Of a stretch of DNA of 64,000 nt, positions 9,485-17,894 are shown one piece after another (within the stretch, counting starts at the first letter, position 1; the number at the start of each line of letters is the position of its first letter). This DNA comes from BOG-931 sp963761525. GTDB lineage: Bacteria; Pseudomonadota; Alphaproteobacteria; Rhizobiales; Xanthobacteraceae. The notes below the pieces were generated by a model. That model was not told where the DNA came from. It searched no databases and worked only from the letters and a program-made list of their open reading frames with translations. The position numbers and the translations under genes are program-made. The DNA lies in NCBI GenBank assembly GCA_963761525.1, contig CAVXHG010000009.1, positions 248,001-312,000 on the forward strand, in the 5' to 3' direction.

Positions 9485-10093
9485 TCAACCGGCTGCCGCT
9501 TGTTGAGCGGTGGAATTCTCCGCCAGCCGGCCGATGATGACTTTCATCATGGCGAAGCCGAAGGCCGGGTTCTGGAAATAGAGCTGTTTGGTCCGGCTCT
9601 CGCTGATCTCGTAAATCTCGCAATCGTCGACGCATTCGACCGTCGCCGTCCGTTTTTGATCGCGGGCGAAGATACCGACCTCTCCCAGAACAGCGCCAGG
9701 TCCAATGGTTTTGCCGATTTCCACGACCTTCATGGTGCCGCTGGCCAGATAGAACATGCGGTCAGCCTTCTCGCCTTTCCTGACCAGGGTCTCGCCGGCT
9801 TTCAGTTTTCGTTTGGACATCAGTGGCAGGAGCACTTCAGCCGACATTTCGGAGAGTTCCGCTGCCCTCACACGTTTGATGAGGCTGAGAATCTGGTAAA
9901 GCCGAACCGAGTTCACCGGCAGCAAAATCAAGTGGAGCGCGAGTACCGGATAGATGTGCGCAAACGCGCCGTAGCTCGCGAACAGCACGTTGCTGCATAG
10001 GGCCACGATGCGAAGCGGCACCATGGTGCTCATACAGAATGTGATCAGCACACTAGCCGAAGCCGCGTAACCCAGGAAATCGATCCAGGTCAT
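9485..10093 (-). CDS. Membrane protein with C-terminal cyclic-nucleotide-binding domain
   Basis: This 202-residue protein has about three hydrophobic helices in the first ~75 residues, followed by a cyclic-nucleotide-binding (Crp-like beta-roll) domain at about 80-190. The domain shows KAGETLVRKGEKADRMFYLASG and a phosphate-binding-cassette-like GPGAVLGEVGIF region. There is no DNA-binding helix-turn-helix. This three-helix-plus-cNMP layout recalls the Popeye-type architecture, so ligand-controlled signalling at the membrane is plausible. GGGGGA sits five bases before the ATG. The gene ends four bases from the MBL-fold gene on the opposite strand. Confidence 0.75.
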   Translation of the reverse strand: MTWIDFLGYAASASVLITFCMSTMVPLRIVALCSNVLFASYGAFAHIYPVLALHLILLPVNSVRLYQILSLIKRVRAAELSEMSAEVLLPLMSKRKLKAGETLVRKGEKADRMFYLASGTMKVVEIGKTIGPGAVLGEVGIFARDQKRTATVECVDDCEIYEISESRTKQLYFQNPAFGFAMMKVIIGRLAENSTAQQAAAG

Positions 10094-10117
10094 ATTTCCC
10101 CCTTCGACGGTTCGTTG

Positions 10118-11470
10118 CTATCCCACGTCTTTCTTTTCGCGCTCGACGGTCCAGCGGTTGGCCGGATAGGGCAGGCCGAGATTTTCGCGCAGCGTCTTGC
10201 CTTCGTACTCTTTGCGGAACAGACCGCGCCGTTGCAGTTCGGGGATCAACAGATCGACAATGTCCTCGAGCCCGCGCGGGAAGGTCAGCGGCAGGATGTT
10301 AAAGCCGTCAGCCGCGCCACCGCGGAACCAAAGCTCCAGCGCGTCGGCGACTTCCGCGGGCGTGCCGACCACGACGCGGTGGCCGCGCTGGCCGTAAACC
10401 CGCTTGATGAGCTGGCGAATGGTCAGGTTTTCGCTGCGCGCCAGATCGACCATCATCTTGACGCGGCCTTTCTGCTCGATGTCCGGCGACGGGTCCGGCA
10501 CCGGGCCATCGAGCGGATAAGCGGCCATGTCAAAGCCGAAATAGGATGTGAGGTCTTTCAGGGCGAGCTCGGGCGACAGCAGGTCCTGTAGCCGTTCGTA
10601 TTTGGCAGCCGCTTCGGCGCGAGTATGTCCAATCACGGTCATCACGCCGGGCAGCACCTTGATCGCGTGCGGCGGCCGGCCATAGGCCGCGGCGCGGCGT
10701 TTGATGTCGGTATAGAAGGCGCGGCCGACTTCGAGATCCTGTTGCACCGTGAAGGTGACTTCCGCGGTTTCCGCTGCGAGGTCACGTCCATCGTCGGATT
10801 GCCCGGCCTGCACGATCACCGGATGGCCCTGCGGCGAGCGATGCACCATCAGCGGGCCGCGCACCGAGAAGTGCTTGCCCTTGTGGTTGAGGAAATGAAG
10901 TTTGTCGCGATCGAAATAGATGCCGCGTTCCTTGTCGGCGACGATGGCATCGTCTTCCCAGCTATCCCACAATCCGAGCACGACTTTGGCGAATTCGCGC
11001 GCCCGCACGTAGCGGTCGGCGTGATGCGGATGGCTTTCCCTGCCGAAATTGTAGGCCTCGGCGATCGCAAGCGAGGTGACGAGATTCCAGCCCGCGCGGC
11101 CGTCGCTGATCTTGTCGAGTGACGCAAAGAAGCGCGCCACCTGGAACGGCTCGAAATAAGTCGTGGTCGCGGTCGAGACCAGGCCGATGTGTGCGGTGAC
11201 GGCAGCAAGCGCACTCAGTAGGGTAATAGGCTCAAGCCGTGATGCGAGTGTGGTGCGGGTCCAGGACTCGACGTCGTCGGCGCCGAAGGTGGCGTTGGTG
11301 TCGGCGAGGAACAGCATGTCGAACTTGCCGCGCTCGGCGAGCCGCGCGATGTCGATGAAATGCGGCAGCGACTGCCGCGCCATCGGATCGACGTCGGGAT
11401 CGCGCCAGGCCGCGGTGTGATGCCCGGTGCCTTCGAGAAACAGGCCAAGCTTCATCATGCTATCGGCCAT
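10118..11470 (-). CDS. LLM-class flavin-dependent monooxygenase, NtaA/SnaA/DszA type
   Basis: This ~450-residue bacterial luciferase-fold monooxygenase is of the nitrilotriacetate monooxygenase component A group, which use FMNH2 supplied by a separate reductase. Typical segments are MKLGLFLEGTGHH at the start, SDGRAGWNLVTS, FGRESHPHHADRYVRA and SPQGHPVIVQAGQSDDGRD. I chose ATG 11470 (MADSMMK), preceded by AAGGAGA; the open frame continues to 11656 but that extension is not family-like. No flavin reductase partner is in the window. The substrate is unknown; members act on chelators, sulfur compounds and long-chain substrates. Confidence 0.9.
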   Translation of the reverse strand: MADSMMKLGLFLEGTGHHTAAWRDPDVDPMARQSLPHFIDIARLAERGKFDMLFLADTNATFGADDVESWTRTTLASRLEPITLLSALAAVTAHIGLVSTATTTYFEPFQVARFFASLDKISDGRAGWNLVTSLAIAEAYNFGRESHPHHADRYVRAREFAKVVLGLWDSWEDDAIVADKERGIYFDRDKLHFLNHKGKHFSVRGPLMVHRSPQGHPVIVQAGQSDDGRDLAAETAEVTFTVQQDLEVGRAFYTDIKRRAAAYGRPPHAIKVLPGVMTVIGHTRAEAAAKYERLQDLLSPELALKDLTSYFGFDMAAYPLDGPVPDPSPDIEQKGRVKMMVDLARSENLTIRQLIKRVYGQRGHRVVVGTPAEVADALELWFRGGAADGFNILPLTFPRGLEDIVDLLIPELQRRGLFRKEYEGKTLRENLGLPYPANRWTVEREKKDVG

Positions 11471-11602
11471 CGAGCGTCTCCTTCGGGGCGTTTGCCTTTT
11501 TTCAGTGCGTCTTGCTTTTCGGCTATCTTGCCCCGGCGGCTCGCCAAAATCGATAGCGTGTGGGCTACACTCGGCTGTCAACAATAAGCAGGAAACGCCG
11601 TC

Positions 11603-12328
11603 ATGCCTGAGAAGAAACTGACCGGCCGGATCGCGGCCGACCGCATCCGCATGCAATCGACGCCAAAGCCGCCGGACGGCGCGGTGGGTCGCTTCGTCGC
11701 GCTTGGCGAATGCAGCAGCCTGATCTCGGACGTGATGGACGAGCTCGGCATTCCGGAAGGGGCGATCGGCGCCAGCGTGCTGAAACCGACATTGCCGGGA
11801 AAGCTTCTGGTTGGGCCTGCGCTTACCGTGCGCAACATCAGGCAGCGGTCCAATCCGTTAAAGGCGGAAACTCATGTCAATCGCATGGCCGAATTCGAAG
11901 CGCATAACCTCGCGGAAGACGGCGACGTGCTGGTGATATCCGGCGTGTCGGGAATGTCCAACATGGGCGGCATCTCGTCCTACACCGGTCAGAGGCAAGG
12001 CGAGCGCGGCGCTATTGTCATGGGCGGCGTGCGCGACGTGCGCCATTCGCGTTCGATCGGCTATCCGGTCTGGGCCAGCGAGATCACCCCGGTCACCGGT
12101 AAATGGCGGCTCGAGACTGTCGAGATCAACGGCGAGATTCAGATGGGCAATGTGCGAGTCAACCCCGGCGATCTGGTCGTCGCCGACGATACCGGCGTCT
12201 GCTTTATCCCGCGCGCCGAGATCATGCGGGTGCTGGAACTGTGCGAGAAGAAAAAGCAGGACGAAGATAAGCGCATCGCCGCGATCACCGAAGGCGTTCC
12301 CGTTCCGGTGTTTTACGGCAAGGGGTGA
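11603..12328 (+). CDS. RraA/HMG-aldolase family protein
   Basis: This 241-residue protein belongs to the RraA-like fold that includes 4-hydroxy-4-methyl-2-oxoglutarate aldolases and oxaloacetate decarboxylases. It shows LISDVMDELGIPEGAIG, GPALTVRN, and the active-site-like GAIVMGGVRDVRHSRSIGYPVWA (a GG-RD pattern), with GDLVVADDTGVCFIP near the C-terminus. In aromatic degradation such enzymes split pyruvate from ring-cleavage products. The ATG at 11603 has AGGA upstream. It is divergent from the flavin monooxygenase, 132 bases apart, so shared control is possible. The exact substrate is not deducible. Confidence 0.88.
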   Translation: MPEKKLTGRIAADRIRMQSTPKPPDGAVGRFVALGECSSLISDVMDELGIPEGAIGASVLKPTLPGKLLVGPALTVRNIRQRSNPLKAETHVNRMAEFEAHNLAEDGDVLVISGVSGMSNMGGISSYTGQRQGERGAIVMGGVRDVRHSRSIGYPVWASEITPVTGKWRLETVEINGEIQMGNVRVNPGDLVVADDTGVCFIPRAEIMRVLELCEKKKQDEDKRIAAITEGVPVPVFYGKG

Positions 12329-12370
12329 GAGGCTCAGGGTAAGCGATCAACTGATCAGGCGCAGCTCTCG

Positions 12371-13163
12371 CTAGCCGAATTGCAGAACCCGCTCGCATTC
12401 CGCCCAAACTTCTGCGCGCGGCACGTCGAAGCGCTGTCGGGCGTCGTCGTCCCAATAGGCGGTGATAGCGGGATCGAATGTCGGCCGCCGGCGCATGCGC
12501 TCATACCAGTCCGCCACGCGCGGTCGCCGATTCTGCCACAGGCCAGAAAGGCCAAGCATGTCGGCGCGGTTGACGTAAGGAATTGCAGCCGCGTCGGCCA
12601 AAGTGAATGCGTTGCCGACGAGATAGTCGGATCGTTCGAGTGCGCTATCTATGGTGTCGACAAACGTGTCGAAGCGTCGCGCCGCAGCCATGGCGTCGGG
12701 CGCGGCGAGGCCCTCGTCCATGATGTGCCGCAACCGCTCGCGCTTGGCCGGGTCGAGCGCGCGGGCAATGTAGGCGTTACGGCCGTCCGGTGTCTGGCGC
12801 ATGAAGTAACGGCGAAACGCCACTGCCGTGGTGATGGTGCCGCAATGAACGTGCAACTCGTCGACGCGCTTGAGCCACAGACGCACCTGAGATCGGGCGT
12901 ATGGCTCGCGCGGCATCAGCGGAATTTCCGGAAAAGTCTCGTCGAGATATTCCATGATTACAGTCGAACTCGATAACGACCTTGCCGTCATGGACGAGAG
13001 TTGGCACGACGGCGTTTGGATTAAGCTTGAGATAATCCGGCCGAAATTGATCCCCGCGTTGAAGCCACAGCACTTCGCCCTCCCACGGTAGCGCTTTTTC
13101 CGCGAGCGTGAGCCGTACCTTGATGGCGCAGACGGATGTGGTGCCGTGGTAAAGATAAAGCAT
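12371..13163 (-). pseudogene. Glutathione S-transferase, frameshifted
   Basis: A thioredoxin-like N-terminal half (MLYLYHGTTSVCAIKVRLTL, with NPNAVVPTLVHDGKVVIE) and an all-helical C-terminal half (TVIMEYLDETFPEIPLMP onwards) together make a ~263-residue GST. They lie in different frames, joined around 12967-12968 by one surplus base (GAGTTCG where GAGTCG would continue the frame through the ES-TVIMEYLDE motif). The interval is 3n+1 bases. GSTs conjugate glutathione to electrophiles, fitting the xenobiotic-type neighbours, but no specific substrate is indicated. Confidence 0.85.
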
Positions 13164-13183
13164 GGGATGGACCGCCGAGCTTC

Positions 13184-14164
13184 CTACTGCCCCGTAATGT
13201 TATTTGTATGGATCACGTCGCCCCACAGCGCGATCTCACGCTTGAGCAATGCGGCGGCGTCTTCCGGCGTCTCCTGATCGGCTGGAAATTCTTGCATGCC
13301 GGTTTCGGCAAAGATCTTCTGCACTTTCTGATCGGCAAGCGCGGTGCGCAGCGCTGCGTTGATCTTGTCGATGATCGGCCGTGGCGTGCCGGTCGGCACC
13401 AGCAGCATGTGCCAGAAATCGACGTTGAGCTTTTTGTAGCCGAGTTCGCCGAAGGTCTTTAGCCCGGGCAAGCCTGAATACGGCGTGTCGCCGATGATGG
13501 CAAAGGCCTTGAGCTTGCCTTCCTTGATCAAAGGCGCGGCTGCCACCGCGGCGATCGAGCTCAGGTCCACCTGGCCCGCCAGCAAATCGACAAGAGCGGG
13601 CCCGGCGCCGCGATAGGGCACTTGGGTCGCTTTCACGCCGAGCTCCTCCGCGATCAGCACGCCAGCGAGGTGACTGTACGAGCCGACACCGGCGTGGCCG
13701 ATCTTCACGATTTGGCCCGGCTGTTTCATCCAGCGCAGCATTTCGTCGAAATTGTTGGCCGGGAAGTCGGGGCGCGCAGCCCAGGTCGAGGCGGTCGAGT
13801 TGACGAGGCCGACCGCCGTGAAATCCTTCACCGCGTCGAAATTCAAATCCTTGTAGAGCGTCACGCCCGCGGCGAGCGCGACCTGATGAATGAGGATGGT
13901 ATAGCCGTCCGGCGTAGCGTGCGCGGCCTTGTCAGCAGCGATCATGCCGCCAGCGCCGCCGATATTTTCCATCACGATCGGCTGGCCCAGAGCCTTTTGC
14001 AGCGGATCCTGGATGATGCGTGCGATCGCATCGGTAGCGCCGCCTGGCGGAAACGGCACGATCATGGTGATGGGATGATTGGGATATTGCTGCGCCGAAG
14101 CGGGACCGGCAACGAAGAGACCGGCGGCGAATACCGCCGCCGCGAGCACGCGCGCGAACCTCAT
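13184..14164 (-). CDS. Bug/TctC-family receptor, tandem copy A
   Basis: This 326-residue TTT receptor has a Sec-type signal (cleavage near ASAQ/QYPNHP). The mature protein has PFPPGGATDAIAR, ENIGGAGGMIAADKAA, VPYRGAGPALVDLLAGQVD and the shared C-terminus LWGDVIHTNNITGQ. It is a close paralogue of the next gene (14272-15252), alignable end to end, so the pair arose by tandem duplication. GGGGGGAA precedes the ATG at 14164. No TctAB membrane partner is nearby. The ligand is unknown. Confidence 0.92.
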   Translation of the reverse strand: MRFARVLAAAVFAAGLFVAGPASAQQYPNHPITMIVPFPPGGATDAIARIIQDPLQKALGQPIVMENIGGAGGMIAADKAAHATPDGYTILIHQVALAAGVTLYKDLNFDAVKDFTAVGLVNSTASTWAARPDFPANNFDEMLRWMKQPGQIVKIGHAGVGSYSHLAGVLIAEELGVKATQVPYRGAGPALVDLLAGQVDLSSIAAVAAAPLIKEGKLKAFAIIGDTPYSGLPGLKTFGELGYKKLNVDFWHMLLVPTGTPRPIIDKINAALRTALADQKVQKIFAETGMQEFPADQETPEDAAALLKREIALWGDVIHTNNITGQ

Positions 14165-14271
14165 GATTCCCCCCGATGCAGACGGGGCTTTGCCCCTTAC
14201 AGGTGATCGTCACGCTTTCCCGTGCTTACCGCAAGGTGCTTGGCGCGCAACACGTCCGGTCGGGACGACTT

Positions 14272-15252
14272 CTACTGCCCTGAAATATGATTGGTGTGGA
14301 TCACGTCGCCCCACAGCGGAATTTCCCTTTTGAGCAGCGCCGCGGCGAATTCCGGCGTTTCATCGCTCATCGGATAGGCGGTAATTCCACCTTGGGCATA
14401 GGTCTGCAGCAGTTTGGGGTCAGCGAGAGCGGTGCGCAATGCGGCGTTGAGCTTGTCGATCATCGGCTGCGGCGTGCCCGCCGGCGCGAGCAGCATGTGC
14501 CAGAAATCGACATCGAGCTTTTTGTAACCAAGGTCGCCGAAGGTCGGCACGTCTGGCAAACCCGAGAACCGCCTTTTGCCGATGACGGCGTAGACCTTCA
14601 TCTTGCCACTGGTGGCCAAAGGTCCGGCAACCACGGACGCGATCGGGCTAAGATCAACCTGCCCGCCTAACAGATCGACCAGTGCGGGACCGGCTCCGCG
14701 ATACGGGACTTGGGTTACCTTCACGCCGAGTTCCTGGAAAATCAGCACTTCGGCCAGATGACCGAATGAACCGACGCCGGGATGTCCGATTCTGATCGTT
14801 TGTCCTGGCTGCTTCATCCAGCTCAGGAGTTCCTTGAAGTTGTTCGCCGGCAATCCTGGACGGCCGGCCATCACATTCGACGTGATGTTGACCATGCCGA
14901 TCGGAACGAAATCTTTCTCCGCATCGAACGTGCGGTCCGGATAAAGCGTCATGCCGGCCGCCAGCGCCGGCTGGTGCAGCAAAATCGTGTAGCCATCCGG
15001 GTCGGCGCGCGCTGCCTTGGCGGCGGCGATCATTCCGCCGGCGCCGCCGATGTTCTCGATCACAATCGGCTGGCCGAGCGCCTTCTGCATCGGATCCTGA
15101 AGGATGCGTGCAGTCGCGTCGTCAGCGCCGCCGGGCGGAAACGCCACGATCATTGTGACGGGGCGATCGGGGTAGGTTTGTGCCGAAGCGTTGCCGATCG
15201 CGAAAATGAGCGCAGCGGCAATCGATGCCGCAAATACGCGGACAGAGCTCAT
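14272..15252 (-). CDS. Bug/TctC-family receptor, tandem copy B
   Basis: This 326-residue receptor is paralogous to copy A and of identical length, with the same ENIGGAGGMIAA, VPYRGAGPALVDLLGGQVD and C-terminal GDVIHTN elements. The signal peptide ends near ASAQ/TYPDRP. A GGGAGGGGA Shine-Dalgarno lies just before the ATG at 15252. Divergence between the copies is spread over the whole protein rather than confined to one domain, indicating an old duplication. It is transcribed towards copy A with a 107-base gap. Confidence 0.92.
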   Translation of the reverse strand: MSSVRVFAASIAAALIFAIGNASAQTYPDRPVTMIVAFPPGGADDATARILQDPMQKALGQPIVIENIGGAGGMIAAAKAARADPDGYTILLHQPALAAGMTLYPDRTFDAEKDFVPIGMVNITSNVMAGRPGLPANNFKELLSWMKQPGQTIRIGHPGVGSFGHLAEVLIFQELGVKVTQVPYRGAGPALVDLLGGQVDLSPIASVVAGPLATSGKMKVYAVIGKRRFSGLPDVPTFGDLGYKKLDVDFWHMLLAPAGTPQPMIDKLNAALRTALADPKLLQTYAQGGITAYPMSDETPEFAAALLKREIPLWGDVIHTNHISGQ

Positions 15253-15382
15253 GATCCCCTCCCGGGCCGTCCTTTTTTTGTTTGTCGGCGGCCGCTGAAT
15301 CTGAACCTGCCGCGATGTTCACGCTTTCATGTTTTCACGGCAAGGCATGAGAGGGGGCATGCGTCGCTTTGCATCAGGCGCA

Positions 15383-17839
15383 TTAGGCCCGTGGTTTGGC
15401 CCGCCGCGTCGGCGCCGCCGCGATCGGGTTGTCGGGCCACGGATGCCTCGGATAACGGCCGCGCATTTCCGTGCGCACTGCGGCATAGCTGCCGCGCCAG
15501 AACCCGGGCAGATCGCGCGTCATCTGTACCGGGCGGTGAGCGGGTGACAGCAGCTCGATCAGGAGCGGCACCTTGCCGCCGGCAATCGAAGGATGCCGGT
15601 CAAGCCCGAACAATTCCTGCACGCGGATGGATATTTTCGGTCCGCCTTCCGCTTCGTAGTCGACCGACACCTGAGATCCGGTCGGCGCTTCGAAATGGGT
15701 CGGCGCTTCGGCGTCGAGCCGGCGCTTGAGCGGCCACGGCAACAGCGCTGCCAATGCGCCGTCGAATTCATCGGCAGTGAATTCGCCAAGCGAGGTTTTG
15801 CCGGCGAGCGCCGGCGTGAGCCATTCGGCCACCGTTTTGGTCAGCGCGGTGTCTGACAGATCGGGCCACTCGTCACCTTCGTTTGCGCGCAGGAATATCA
15901 CCCGGTCGCGCCATTGTTTCAGCGCCTTGGTCCAGGGCAGCCGCGCGATGCCGAGTCTGGCGATGCCGTCGGCAAGCTTTTGCGCGTTCTCGTCGCTCCC
16001 GGTGACGGGTATCGGTTGCTCGGACAGCGCGATGGCGCCGAGCCTGCGGCTGCGCCGTCCGCGCAGGCTTGCGCTCGCGGCATCGAACGTCACGTCGTCG
16101 CGTGCTTCGATTTTGCCAGCAAAGCGCGCCTCGATTTCTTCGGGCGTGATCGGTGCGGCGAGCAGGATACGACTTTGCGCTGCCGTGCCGGTCATTTCAG
16201 CTACGGCAAGAAAAGGTTCGCGCGCCAGCGCCGATGCGCGGTCGATGTTGGCACCGCGGCCATTGACCAGCAGAAATGCGCCCGCCGCGCCGCCGCGGTT
16301 TTTGGCGACACGTTCTGGATAAGCAAGGGCGAGCAGCGCGCCGACGCTTCTTTCGGTGAGGTCTTGTTGCGAGCCGGGCGATGCAATCTCAGACCAGCGC
16401 TTCGCCATGGCGCGCGCGTCGCGGCTTCGCGGCGAGCGGTCGCGGTGCAGCGCGTCGAGCCGGGCGCGCAAATCCACGTCGTCGCTGCCGAGGCCGCGTT
16501 CGCCGATCAGCACGGCGATCTCGGCGGCAAGCCCGGCTTCGCCTTCGCCCGCTGCATCGACGACCATGCGGGCGAGCCGCGGCGGCAGCGGCAGACGGCG
16601 CAGCGTGGTGCCTTCGTCAGTGATACGGCCGTCGGCGTCGATAGCGTTCAGTTCGCCAAGCATGGTTTTTGCTTCAGTCATTGCGGCGCGCGGCGGCGGG
16701 TCGAGGAAGGCGAGTTTTTCCGGCGCCGCGCCCCAGGCGGCAAGATCGAGCGCGAACGACGAGAGATCGGCGGCGAGAATTTCCGGCCGCGCGTAGGGCT
16801 CAAGCGAAGCGGTTTGCGGCTCGTCCCACAGCCGGTAACAGATGCCGGGCTCGGTGCGGCCGGCGCGGCCGCGGCGCTGGTCGGCAGCGGCGCGCGACAC
16901 GCGCACGGTTTCAAGCCGCGTGACGCCGACATCGGGCTCGTAGCGCGGCACGCGCGCGAGCCCGCTATCGACGACGATGCGCACGCCTTCGATGGTAATC
17001 GACGTCTCGGCGAGCGCGGTTGCGAGCACGATCTTGCGGCGGCCCGGCGGGGCGGGAGCAATGGCGCGATCTTGTTCGTCGCCGGCCATCGCGCCGTAAA
17101 GCGTCACCACCTCAGTCGCCGCATCGGTGCGGCCTTCGAGCTGGGTTCGGGTGCGGCGGATTTCGGCGACGCCGGGCAGGAAGGCGAGCAGCGATCCCGC
17201 CTCGGCGCGCATCGCGCGTGCAATGATATCCGCCATCTGCGGTTCGATCGGCCGTTCGTCGCGCCCGGCGTAACGGGTCTCGACCGCAAAGGCGCGGCCT
17301 TCGCTTTCGATCACCGGTGCACCGCCAAGCAGCGTCGCGACGCGGGCGCCGTCGATGGTTGCTGACATGACAAGGAGGCGAAGGTCTTCACGCAGGCCTT
17401 GCTGCGCATCGCGGGCAAGCGCCAGCCCCAGATCGGCATCGAGCGAGCGCTCGTGAAATTCGTCGAACAGCACCGCGCCGACACCATCGAGAGCCGGATC
17501 GTCGAGGATCATCCGCGTGAAAATGCCTTCGGTGACGATCTCGATCGCGGTGTTGCGCGATACATTGGAGCCGAACCGTACCCGCAAGCCGACTTTGCCG
17601 CCGACGCGTTCGCCGAGCGTGCGCGCCATGCGTTCGGCGGCGGCGCGGGCAGCGAGCCGGCGCGGCTCCAGCACCAGGATGCGTTTTCCCCGCGCCCAGT
17701 CCTCGTTCGCCAGCACCAGCGGGACCCGCGTGGTCTTGCCGGCGCCGGGCGGCGCCACCAGCACGGCGGTGTTATGGCTCCGCAACGCGGCGGTGAGTTC
17801 CGGCAGCGCGGCGTCGATGGGGAGCGGAGAATAGTCCAC
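15383..17839 (-). CDS. hrpB: ATP-dependent helicase HrpB
   Basis: This 818-residue DEAH-box-type helicase of the HrpB family has Walker A (APPGAGKTTRVP, about residue 36), DEFH box (FDEFHERSLDADLG), motif III (MSATIDG) and motif VI (QRRGRAGRTEPG). It has the long C-terminal HrpB region. Start is GTG at 17839. Length is normal for the family. The cellular role of HrpB is poorly defined. It is divergent from polA across about 55 bases, so their promoters overlap. A long open frame on the opposite strand is only a coding shadow. Confidence 0.94.
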   Translation of the reverse strand: MDYSPLPIDAALPELTAALRSHNTAVLVAPPGAGKTTRVPLVLANEDWARGKRILVLEPRRLAARAAAERMARTLGERVGGKVGLRVRFGSNVSRNTAIEIVTEGIFTRMILDDPALDGVGAVLFDEFHERSLDADLGLALARDAQQGLREDLRLLVMSATIDGARVATLLGGAPVIESEGRAFAVETRYAGRDERPIEPQMADIIARAMRAEAGSLLAFLPGVAEIRRTRTQLEGRTDAATEVVTLYGAMAGDEQDRAIAPAPPGRRKIVLATALAETSITIEGVRIVVDSGLARVPRYEPDVGVTRLETVRVSRAAADQRRGRAGRTEPGICYRLWDEPQTASLEPYARPEILAADLSSFALDLAAWGAAPEKLAFLDPPPRAAMTEAKTMLGELNAIDADGRITDEGTTLRRLPLPPRLARMVVDAAGEGEAGLAAEIAVLIGERGLGSDDVDLRARLDALHRDRSPRSRDARAMAKRWSEIASPGSQQDLTERSVGALLALAYPERVAKNRGGAAGAFLLVNGRGANIDRASALAREPFLAVAEMTGTAAQSRILLAAPITPEEIEARFAGKIEARDDVTFDAASASLRGRRSRRLGAIALSEQPIPVTGSDENAQKLADGIARLGIARLPWTKALKQWRDRVIFLRANEGDEWPDLSDTALTKTVAEWLTPALAGKTSLGEFTADEFDGALAALLPWPLKRRLDAEAPTHFEAPTGSQVSVDYEAEGGPKISIRVQELFGLDRHPSIAGGKVPLLIELLSPAHRPVQMTRDLPGFWRGSYAAVRTEMRGRYPRHPWPDNPIAAAPTRRAKPRA

Positions 17840-17894
17840 AGTCTATGCTTTGACCGGTGATATTGTGCGCGTCATTCCTATATCATCCACGACC

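Noticed and set aside
11471..11656. Upstream extension of the flavin monooxygenase to 11656
   Set aside because: The extra ~60 residues are not family-like; ATG 11470 has AAGGAGA and the family start MKLGLFLEGTG follows at once.
15914..17365. A 483-codon open frame on the plus strand opposite hrpB
   Set aside because: It is the antisense shadow of a high-GC coding gene. The residues are Arg/Gly-rich with no recognised domain, while the minus strand encodes a complete HrpB with all motifs.
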